Below, piece by piece: positions 46,872 through 53,170 of a stretch of 64,000 nt of DNA. The stretch is taken from positions 2,108,001-2,172,000 of the forward strand of contig CP129487.1 in assembly GCA_030584025.1 (NCBI GenBank). The letters run 5' to 3'. The stretch comes from Cyclobacteriaceae bacterium. GTDB lineage: Bacteria > Bacteroidota > Bacteroidia > Cytophagales > Cyclobacteriaceae. The first letter of the stretch is position 1, and each line of letters opens with the position of its first letter. The notes below the pieces were generated by a model. The model did no database searches and was not told where the DNA came from. It saw nothing but the letters and a program-made list of their open reading frames with translations. Made by a program: the position numbers and the translations under genes.

Positions 46872-47762
46872 TTACTTTTTTCTGCTTAACTGAAAAGTAC
46901 GGGTGACGTTAAATCCGAAATGAATGTCGCCATCCCAAAAATTTCCACTGGTTTCAGCAACCACCGATCGTTCAATCAAACCTAGCGAGTTAGTAAATAC
47001 CAGTTGAAAAACGTGGCCTCCGGTTTCAATATCAATACCAAAACCAATCGCATTGTATCGTTCATAAGCCGGAAGATCATTTTCTCTTGAATTCAGTCTG
47101 ATGAGATATTCAGCAGTAAACGCCATGCTTCTTGAAATCTTTTGACGGCCAGCAAAACCGAGCGCAAAATCATCGTTATTTTCATACTGCTGATCAACGG
47201 TGTTTCGATGAACAATGATGGGATTAACCTGCAACGACAGCCCTGGCGTAAATTTTCTGGCTATCAGCAACTGCCCTACGTACGAAATCCGGTCATTTGC
47301 AGTAATCGGCACAATGCTTTCGTCCTTTTTGGGCGATGATTTGTAATTCAAAGTACCAAGTGCAGTTACGCTAACAGGAATTTTACCCGGATGCTGTGCT
47401 AGAAGTTTGTACCGTGCAAATGCATCAAAAGATTTATCAATGGAATTACGACCCAACCCCACTCCAAGCCTATCCGTAATACCATATTCCAGTCCAAGGC
47501 GAACATAGGCATCATCCAGTCCCCATAAGGTATAGGCACCTTGATTGATCCGACCAAACCGATGTGAAAAAATAAATTCCAACGTTCCTTTTGGTCTTGT
47601 CTCAACCGATTGAAGATTAATGACCCGGCTTCCTTTAAACGTGGCAATTGTTTCGTTTGTCACCGGTTCTTTCGTTAAGTCGTTTAATAAATCATCCTGA
47701 GCTGATGAGAGGATTGAAATCAAAATAAAAATCAAGCTTAAAATGGATTGACTCATCTTCAT
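46872..47762 (-). CDS. DUF5777-type outer-membrane beta-barrel protein
   Basis: An exported 296-residue barrel protein. The frame is open up to 47882, but a convincing signal peptide MKMSQSILSLIFILISILSSAQ begins at 47762 (or MSQ at 47756), so I use 47762. The mature start has ATFKGSRVINLQSVETRPKG followed by TLEFIFSHRFGRIN, the DUF5777 signature, then alternating beta-strands. It ends the sigma-factor operon after a CxxxxCH lipoprotein and YceI. In other Bacteroidota these three occur together; no role is established. Confidence 0.8.
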   Translation of the reverse strand: MKMSQSILSLIFILISILSSAQDDLLNDLTKEPVTNETIATFKGSRVINLQSVETRPKGTLEFIFSHRFGRINQGAYTLWGLDDAYVRLGLEYGITDRLGVGLGRNSIDKSFDAFARYKLLAQHPGKIPVSVTALGTLNYKSSPKKDESIVPITANDRISYVGQLLIARKFTPGLSLQVNPIIVHRNTVDQQYENNDDFALGFAGRQKISRSMAFTAEYLIRLNSRENDLPAYERYNAIGFGIDIETGGHVFQLVFTNSLGLIERSVVAETSGNFWDGDIHFGFNVTRTFQLSRKK

Positions 47763-47887
47763 GCCAGATTCCCTTTGCTTCGCGATACCTACCGGATTAT
47801 TCACGGCCTTTTCTTTTTCCTTTTGATCTCGGATTTTGGATAAATCCGGAGTTGAGGCAACCTGTTTAATGAAAATCTTCATAAAAA

Positions 47888-48427
47888 TTACCGGGGTTTA
47901 TACACAAGGTCTACCGTTACCTCAACTTGCTCAGCAATGTTCTGCCAAAGTATTTGAGGGATTTTGATTTTGTAATCAGCCAGCTTGATCATGAACGTTG
48001 ATTTCATGGAAACGCCTTGTGTGCTAACTTCTAATACTCCCGGAATCTCAACTGACTGCGTTACCCCATGAATGAACATTTTACCTGTTGCCCGTACCTG
48101 CTGCTTACCTGTTTTTGATGCATCAAAACCTTCCACCTTTCCGGAAAAAGTAGAGCGGGGATACTTTTCTGACTCCATATACTTTTCATTGAAGTGCTGC
48201 TGCATCAGTTTTTTCTCAAACTGAAACTGATTATTAGGAACAGCAAACGCAATTTCACCGGTGGTGACATCAAATGCACTGGTTGTATGCTTGTTTTCAG
48301 CCTTTATGTTCTCCAACGTGGCTTCTGAAAAAAAGGTGATGACGCCTTCGCTCAACACATATCGCTGTGCCTGGGCAGAAATAGCCACCACCCCTAACCA
48401 AACCAGGAGAATACTTTTACTCAACAT
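47888..48427 (-). CDS. YceI-like periplasmic lipocalin-fold protein
   Basis: A 179-residue exported protein with signal peptide ending near AQAQ (residue 21). YceI features include GVITFFSEATLENIKAENK, the KYPRSTFSGKVEGFD strand and the TGKMFIHGVTQSVEIPG hairpin. The YceI barrel binds isoprenoid or quinone-like lipids in characterised members. It lies between the CxxxxCH lipoprotein (3 bases away) and the DUF5777 barrel, so these are co-transcribed. A link to quinone or haem redox chemistry is an inference. Confidence 0.9.
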   Translation of the reverse strand: MLSKSILLVWLGVVAISAQAQRYVLSEGVITFFSEATLENIKAENKHTTSAFDVTTGEIAFAVPNNQFQFEKKLMQQHFNEKYMESEKYPRSTFSGKVEGFDASKTGKQQVRATGKMFIHGVTQSVEIPGVLEVSTQGVSMKSTFMIKLADYKIKIPQILWQNIAEQVEVTVDLVYKPR

Positions 48428-48430
48428 GAA

Positions 48431-49249
48431 TCAATTAGCACCACTATCAACCCAACAGGCAATCAGTTTAATCTGATCTGCCGTCAACGCTCCGCCAGGT
48501 GCAGCTGATCCGCCCTTGGGCATGTTGCCACTTGTTGTATTGGATTTTATAGCAGCAGCATTGCTCTTTGCCGTATTAAAGTCAAACCAGTTACCATTAT
48601 CAGGATGACAACCGCTAAACTGACATTTGGCTTGAAAAATAGCCAATATATCCCCGGTGTATGTGATGCCGGTATTACTGGCTACAGAAGCATTAACATT
48701 TATTGAACAACCCGCATCATCTTCAACTGTGATCACATAATTGCCTGCACTGAGTCCATTAAATGTTGCCACTGATCCAAACGCACCACTACCCAATTTA
48801 TATTGGTAAGGAGGTGTACCTCCTGTTACGTTGGCAGTAACGGATCCATTGGGCGATAAACAGTTTGTCTGTGCTTCTATGTCTGGCGTACCAGCAACTG
48901 GTCCGGAAGGAGCAGTCAACACTACTGCAGCAAGTTGCTTTTCACATCCCCGATTATCTTTTACACTGATGTTGTATGAGCCTCCACCGAGGTTGCTAAA
49001 GGTGGCATTGCTGCCATAAGCACCGGTACCGATTTTAAATTGGTATGGGCCCTGTCCGCCAGTTGCCGAAACCTGAATGGATCCATTATTCGTACCACAC
49101 TCAGTAGGATCATTATCAGCAACCAATTGAATGGCCAGGTCAGAAGTATTGCAATCAAACGGCTCTGGCTCATCACCACTCGAACAACTTACATACACGG
49201 TAACGCTCATAACCGCTACTGCACTTAACAATCGAAAAGCTAATCTCAT
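48431..49249 (-). CDS. Lipoprotein with two SprB-like repeats and a C-terminal CxxxxCH haem-like domain
   Basis: A 272-residue exported protein with a signal ending VSC (Cys22). Two similar ~75-residue repeats follow: SIQVSATGGQGPYQFKIGTG and SVTANVTGGTPPYQYKLGSG, each ending in a D-x-x-GC strand, like SprB repeats of gliding/adhesion proteins. The last ~75 residues have IFQAKCQFSGCHPDNG and GNMPKGGSAAPGG with a final IKLIACWVDSGA. This resembles small c-type cytochrome domains, but the haem motif would be CxxxxCH rather than CxxCH, with Met as a possible distal ligand. Upstream are the sigma and anti-sigma-like genes. Haem binding is an inference. Confidence 0.82.
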   Translation of the reverse strand: MRLAFRLLSAVAVMSVTVYVSCSSGDEPEPFDCNTSDLAIQLVADNDPTECGTNNGSIQVSATGGQGPYQFKIGTGAYGSNATFSNLGGGSYNISVKDNRGCEKQLAAVVLTAPSGPVAGTPDIEAQTNCLSPNGSVTANVTGGTPPYQYKLGSGAFGSVATFNGLSAGNYVITVEDDAGCSINVNASVASNTGITYTGDILAIFQAKCQFSGCHPDNGNWFDFNTAKSNAAAIKSNTTSGNMPKGGSAAPGGALTADQIKLIACWVDSGAN

Positions 49250-49257
49250 AGGCGGGT

Positions 49258-50628
49258 CTATTTTGTATTTAAAAAATTGTATTTCAGGTTAAAAAAAGCC
49301 CCAAAACTGGCCAGTGAAACATCACCTTCACCCACACCGGCCAGCGGGGCTTTATAAAACGGCTCCAGTTGAATGGCCCATCGGGTATTCAACTGCTTAT
49401 TCAAGCCAACTGAAAGATTCAGCATGCTGAACCATTCATTATTTTTTCCGCGTATCGTTTGCTCGTATGTATATACATTACCGTATCCACCTTCCACATA
49501 ATACACGTAATTCTCCCTGCTCATCAAGTAGGAGGATGCACCCAACCCTGCATAAAGCGACCAAGTTTGTCCGGGTGAAAAGTTGTAATACAGCATTACA
49601 GGAACATCCCACATGCGGCAATCTCCATCAACCCTGTCGCTCGCCTGACCATAATACTCTATGTCGCGAGCGGAGTAAAACTTATTAGCCCGTATTAAAC
49701 CAGTGGCTACCGAAATATTTTTAGTTAAGTTGTATTCAACCAGCAAACCATAGTTCACCCCCAGCTTGTCGGGTTGAACGGATTTTACGGTTGAGTAATC
49801 AGGTGAAATCGCAAGCTTTACAGCAAAGCCACGATAAGCTTTCGCTGACTCATCATTTTTATCAGCACCTTCTTTCTTATCTTCAGCAATATGAGCTTCC
49901 GGTTTACTTACCGGCTCTTCCTCAACAGCTATTGAATCAGTTGATACCAAAACTGTTTGATTGCTGCTCATGGCAACCGTGCTAGGCTTTTCAGTAAATT
50001 GCTGTTTCTCAATTTTATTTTCCCGTCCTTCTTCAGAAATACCGACAACTGAAAGATCTTTCTGTTCGTCAGGTGATATTTTCGTTTCAACATTCCGTTC
50101 CCCCTTCCGCCCACTTGAAATTTGTGTTTCCTCAACTTCTTTATAATTATCGCTCAATACAGCAATCTTTTCTGGTTTCGAAAAGGAATTTGATTTCGAA
50201 ACAACTTCATTTTTGCTGCTACCACTGATCGAACGATCATTGTCTTTTTCAGAAATTCCAAAATGAGTATCAGACACCTCATCCGTTGATGCACTGGACT
50301 CAACGGACTGTAGCGAAGCATCATCCTCACTTTCCTGATGGGCAATGTCTTTACCGTTCTGCACTTGTTTTGCTGATGCCTGAACTTCATCTCCTTCAAA
50401 CCTCGTTCCCAATCCCCACCAAACCAAAACCACTACAGCAAGTCCGAGTATTGATCCGGTTATAGCCGTTTTGTTTTGCCAGAAGAACCCGGCTCGCGTT
50501 GCCTGATCCAACCGATTGTTCATATCGGTCCAATCGGGCATAGCCGAGTCACCCTCCGATTGCTCAGCCGCGCGCTTAAAAAGATCATCCAACTCCTGAT
50601 CAGACTGATTTTGCATAACTTCCTTCAT
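49258..50628 (-). CDS. Anti-sigma-like membrane protein with C-terminal outer-membrane-type barrel
   Basis: A 456-residue protein with four parts. Residues 1-50 are cytoplasmic-like and contain a helical segment (ELDDLFKRAAEQSEG ... DMNNRLDQA). A transmembrane helix lies at about 54-73. A long Ser/Glu/Lys-rich, probably disordered stretch spans about 75-265. The rest (about 266-456) looks like an 8-strand outer-membrane barrel, with YRGFAVKLAISPDYS, WSLYAGLGASSYLMS and the final FFNLKYNF. It overlaps the ECF sigma gene by 29 bases, as anti-sigma genes commonly do. If the prediction is right, the chain spans both membranes. Alternatively the barrel-like part is periplasmic. Confidence 0.8.
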   Translation of the reverse strand: MKEVMQNQSDQELDDLFKRAAEQSEGDSAMPDWTDMNNRLDQATRAGFFWQNKTAITGSILGLAVVVLVWWGLGTRFEGDEVQASAKQVQNGKDIAHQESEDDASLQSVESSASTDEVSDTHFGISEKDNDRSISGSSKNEVVSKSNSFSKPEKIAVLSDNYKEVEETQISSGRKGERNVETKISPDEQKDLSVVGISEEGRENKIEKQQFTEKPSTVAMSSNQTVLVSTDSIAVEEEPVSKPEAHIAEDKKEGADKNDESAKAYRGFAVKLAISPDYSTVKSVQPDKLGVNYGLLVEYNLTKNISVATGLIRANKFYSARDIEYYGQASDRVDGDCRMWDVPVMLYYNFSPGQTWSLYAGLGASSYLMSRENYVYYVEGGYGNVYTYEQTIRGKNNEWFSMLNLSVGLNKQLNTRWAIQLEPFYKAPLAGVGEGDVSLASFGAFFNLKYNFLNTK

Positions 50629-51145
50629 TCATTTTTTCCAACATACTTCGTAGTCGCTCCCTGGCCTTTGAAAGGTTTGACTTCGATGTTCCCTCTGATA
50701 TTCCAAGGATCACTCCGATTTCTTCATGCGTATATCCATCAATTGCATACAAGTTGAACACCATGCGATACGCGGGTGTCAGGCTTTGCACCATCGCCAT
50801 CAACTCCTTATGCGATAGTTCCTCCAGCGCAGTGGATCGCACAATAAACCGATCGGCTACTTCTTCTACTGCTTGTTGATAGTAATGTTTATTTTCTTTG
50901 CGATAGAGATCAATTGAAGCGTTGATCATAATTCTTCTGATCCACGCTTTAAAAGAAGTATCCGGTTTATACTGATCTATCTTTTGAAAAATTTTCATAA
51001 AACCATCATTCGTTACTTCCCTTGCCTCCTCCGTTGTTCTGCAATACCGCAAACACACACTGAAGCAATAGCCATAGTACTGATTGTACAGTTGGCGCTG
51101 GCTTTCGCGATCGTTTCGTTTGCATCCTTCAATCAGGGTATGCAT
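50600..51145 (-). CDS. ECF-type RNA polymerase sigma-70 factor
   Basis: A 181-residue group IV sigma factor. Region 2 contains YYGYCFSVCLRYCRTTEEAREVTNDGFMKIF, here the core-binding and -10 recognition helices, and region 4 contains LTPAYRMVFNLYAIDGYTHEEIGVILGISEGT with the helix-turn-helix. There is no anti-sigma domain. It is the first gene of an operon whose next member is an anti-sigma-like membrane protein. The operon ends with YceI and DUF5777 genes, which it may control. TAACTTTC at 51217-51224 on the minus strand is a weak candidate -7 element. Confidence 0.93.
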   Translation of the reverse strand: MHTLIEGCKRNDRESQRQLYNQYYGYCFSVCLRYCRTTEEAREVTNDGFMKIFQKIDQYKPDTSFKAWIRRIMINASIDLYRKENKHYYQQAVEEVADRFIVRSTALEELSHKELMAMVQSLTPAYRMVFNLYAIDGYTHEEIGVILGISEGTSKSNLSKARERLRSMLEKMNEGSYAKSV

Positions 51146-51262
51146 GGGTGATGGGTTCGGGTCTTGAAAATCCTACACAGTACGGATGGTTTCAGTGAAG
51201 GGTTGCCTTCGGAAAAGAAAGTTACGAAGGTTTACAGCGTTAATGCAGCGGGGCTTAAAACG

Positions 51263-51320
51263 AAAAACCCCCGAAGTCCTTGACTCCGGGGGTTAATCTT
51301 GTCTATAGTTGGCTTTAATC
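51263..51320 (-). ncRNA. Candidate small RNA, copy 1 of a tandem pair
   Basis: On the minus strand a ~58-base transcript is predicted from about 51320 to 51263. It begins with the box GATTAAAGCCAACTATAGAC (51301-51320), followed by a hairpin: an 8-base-pair stem (51266-51273 with 51287-51294), extended by further pairs, then a U5 tract (51263-51267). A promoter (51326-51355) ends 5 bases upstream. A second copy (51421-51487) has the same box with one difference but an unrelated terminator stem. There is no open frame of note. The function is unknown; the conserved single-stranded box suggests pairing with target RNA. I do not recognise it as a named RNA family. Confidence 0.7.
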
Positions 51321-51325
51321 TGTAA

Positions 51326-51355
51326 CAAATGTAAGGGGAGCCATTTTATCTACAA
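51326..51355 (-). promoter_or_regulatory. Promoter of small RNA copy 1
   Basis: Minus strand: TTG (51353-51355), 19 bases, TACATTTG (51326-51333). This matches the Bacteroidetes consensus TTTG-N19-TAnnTTTG very well. The conserved RNA box starts 5 bases after the -7 element. Confidence 0.75.
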
Positions 51356-51420
51356 TTCTCTAATCGCCAGTCGGCTAAAATTGGGGATAGAATGTCGCTA
51401 ATCCGGATAAACAGTGCCCT

Positions 51421-51487
51421 AAAAAATGAAAATCCCCGACATGTTCACGACAAGGGGGATTTTCAAAGTCTACAGTTGGCTTTAATC
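51421..51487 (-). ncRNA. Candidate small RNA, copy 2 of a tandem pair
   Basis: On the minus strand a ~67-base transcript is predicted from about 51487 to 51421. The box GATTAAAGCCAACTGTAGAC (51468-51487) is identical to copy 1 except one base. It is followed by a hairpin with a 10-base-pair stem (51428-51437 with 51455-51464) and a T6 tract (51421-51426). The promoter (51493-51522) has the same spacing as copy 1. The terminator loops and stems are unrelated in sequence, so only the box is conserved. This copy is upstream of copy 1 and downstream of the small membrane-protein gene at 51564. Confidence 0.7.
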
Positions 51488-51492
51488 GAGGA

Positions 51493-51522
51493 TAAAGGTA
51501 CAATAATTTGTCGCAAAAGCAA
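51493..51522 (-). promoter_or_regulatory. Promoter of small RNA copy 2
   Basis: Minus strand: TTG (51520-51522), 19 bases, TACCTTTA (51493-51500). Spacing to the -33 element and to the RNA box (5 bases) is exactly as in copy 1; only the -7 box is one base weaker. Confidence 0.65.
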
Positions 51523-51563
51523 CTTAAGTTCAGTTTTTCAGGCAAATGCGCGCCATTTTTTAG

Positions 51564-51758
51564 TCAATCTGGCTGTTTCGTAGTGATGGTATCAGCTTGT
51601 ACTGAATCGGGCTTTATAAACTTGTCCTCGATCCGCTCTTTCAATTGTGGCCTGGAACCAGGAAATGTGGTTCTGGTGGCGATATCATAACTGGCATAAA
51701 ACAACAACACCAGAAATACGATTGCGAATCCGAGGAATATCTTTCTTGAACGTGACAT
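51564..51758 (-). CDS. Small single-pass membrane protein downstream of rplT
   Basis: A 64-residue protein with one hydrophobic helix (about residues 7-25: IFLGFAIVFLVLLFYASYD) after a basic N-terminus (MSRSRK), then a charged C-terminal tail. It has no recognised domain. It lies 55 bases after rplT in the same direction, ahead of the small RNA pair. It is probably a real small gene because of its clean positive-inside topology and position; its function is unknown. Confidence 0.6.
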   Translation of the reverse strand: MSRSRKIFLGFAIVFLVLLFYASYDIATRTTFPGSRPQLKERIEDKFIKPDSVQADTITTKQPD

Positions 51759-51813
51759 GTCTTGAAACAGGAAAGGGGCTGACGCCCCTTCTCCCTTAAT
51801 TTGATTTAACTGA

Positions 51814-52158
51814 TTACTTAACCTTCTTTACCACTGCATCAAACGCTTCGCGATGGTTCATGGCCAGATCGGCCAATACTTTACGGTTAAGATCAATACC
51901 GGCAGTTTTAAGTTTACCCATAAACTGCGAGTATGACATACCATGCTCACGCACACCTGCATTGATACGGGTAATCCAGATGGCACGATACTCTCTTTTC
52001 TTTTGCTTGCGGTCGCGGTAGGCGTACACGAGACCTTTTTCTACGGCATTCTTTGCTACCGTCCATACATTCTTCTTACGGCCGAAAAATCCTTTCGCCA
52101 GTTTAAGAATGCGTTTGCGCTTGGCGCGCGATGCTACGTTGTTTACTGATCTTGGCAT
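51814..52158 (-). CDS. rplT: 50S ribosomal protein L20
   Basis: A 114-residue L20, of normal length, which binds 23S rRNA early in 50S assembly. MPRSVNNVASRAKRKRILKLA and GFFGRKKNVWTVAKNAVEKG are characteristic, as is RINAGVREHGMSYSQFM. It follows rpmI, infC and thrS in the usual bacterial order. In many bacteria L20 represses this operon by binding the mRNA leader. I see no unambiguous L20 mimic here, only a 7-base-pair hairpin at 52237-52253 between rpmI and rplT. Confidence 0.97.
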   Translation of the reverse strand: MPRSVNNVASRAKRKRILKLAKGFFGRKKNVWTVAKNAVEKGLVYAYRDRKQKKREYRAIWITRINAGVREHGMSYSQFMGKLKTAGIDLNRKVLADLAMNHREAFDAVVKKVK

Positions 52159-52277
52159 TTTACTTTACATTTTTGGTTGTTGGCGAATCTTCTGTTTCAA
52201 GAATGCTTGGATGCCAAAAACCGGGTTAAACATGTATCCCGAATTTTTCGGGACTAAACCGATTATGATACAAGCGC

Positions 52278-52478
52278 TTATACCGCGTAAGGAAGCATGA
52301 ACTTTACGTTCTTCATGTCTTCAGCACGTACTACAGCTTTGTTACTTAATCTTCTCTTTTGCTTGGTTTCCTTCTTTGTCAGGATGTGGTTTTTAAACGC
52401 ACGCTTACGCTTCACTTTACCGGTACCGGTAACCTTGAAACGTTTCTTTGCGCCTGACTTGGTTTTTACTTTAGGCAT
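52278..52478 (-). CDS. rpmI: 50S ribosomal protein L35
   Basis: A 66-residue, lysine-rich L35. MPKVKTKSGAKKRFKVTGTG is the family start, and FKNHILTKKETKQKRRLSNK follows. It lies 24 bases after infC and 119 bases before rplT. The wider gap before rplT holds an inverted repeat (52237-52253) and no other gene. Confidence 0.96.
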   Translation of the reverse strand: MPKVKTKSGAKKRFKVTGTGKVKRKRAFKNHILTKKETKQKRRLSNKAVVRAEDMKNVKFMLPYAV

Positions 52479-52502
52479 CGTATCGAATTATTAAATCAAA
52501 CT

Positions 52503-53060
52503 TTATTTTCCCTTACCCTTCGGCTGTACCAGTAGCGACATCCGCTTTCCTTCCAGTTTGGGCATTTGTTCTACCTTTCCATGGTCTTCCAACCCCTGAG
52601 CAAACTTCAGCAACAAAATTTCACCGCGCTCCTTATAAACAATGGTACGCCCTGGAAAAAATACGGTTGCTTTTACTTTTGCTCCTTCCTGCAAAAAGTT
52701 GATGGCGTGCTTCAGCTTAAAGTTGAAATCATGCTCATCGGTGTTTGGGCCAAAACGAATCTCCTTCACCACCACCTTAATGGCTTTGGCCTTAATCTCC
52801 TTCTGTTTTTTCTTCTGCTCGTATTTAAACTTCGAGTAGTCGGTAACCTTACAAACCGGAGGATCAGCATTTGGGGAGATTTCCACCAAATCAAGCCCTT
52901 GTTCCTGGGCTATTTTCAATGCCTCCTTTACGGGATAAACATCTACTCTGACATTTTCTCCTACTAACCGTACCCTAGGTGCGGTAATCCTTTCATTTAT
53001 GCGATAGGGCTCTTCGGGTCTGAATGGGCCCCTTCGAAAAGGTCTGTTTGTCTGGTTAAT
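52503..53060 (-). CDS. infC: Translation initiation factor IF-3, probably with an AUU start codon
   Basis: IF-3 binds the 30S subunit and checks the start codon. The C-terminal domain (DPPVCKVTDYSKFKYEQKKK, KEIRFGPNTDEHDFNFKLKHA) and N-terminal domain (INERITAPRVRLVGENV, KEALKIAQEQGLDLVEISP) are both present. The frame is closed by a stop at 53076-53078. Between it and the conserved core there is no in-frame ATG, GTG or CTG, and the only TTG (52919) falls inside the conserved KEALKIAQ segment. Candidates are ATT at 53060 or ATC at 53063, giving about 185 residues. An AUU start with autoregulation is known for infC in E. coli. Here the mechanism is inferred. Confidence 0.88.
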   Translation of the reverse strand: MNQTNRPFRRGPFRPEEPYRINERITAPRVRLVGENVRVDVYPVKEALKIAQEQGLDLVEISPNADPPVCKVTDYSKFKYEQKKKQKEIKAKAIKVVVKEIRFGPNTDEHDFNFKLKHAINFLQEGAKVKATVFFPGRTIVYKERGEILLLKFAQGLEDHGKVEQMPKLEGKRMSLLVQPKGKGK

Positions 53061-53170
53061 GATACGTTCTCGTGTTTAAATTCAACAACATTTATGCTCA
53101 AATGAGCCTATTTTCCTCAAAAAACAGGGTGCAAATATCGGTATATTATTCAGATTTCAAAATTCTGAAA

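Noticed and set aside
47763..47882. In-frame upstream extension of the DUF5777 gene to 47882
   Set aside because: The extension is polar and lies ahead of a normal signal peptide that starts at 47762, so it would block export.
51363..51382. A third, degenerate copy of the small-RNA box (about 13 of 20 matches)
   Set aside because: There is no terminator hairpin after it and only a poor -7 match at shifted spacing; it may be chance or a decayed copy.
52237..52253. Hairpin TCCCGAA-TTT-TTCGGGA as a terminator or L20 control site between rpmI and rplT
   Set aside because: There is no U-tract after it on the minus strand and no recognisable L20-binding mimic; kept only as a note in the rplT entry.
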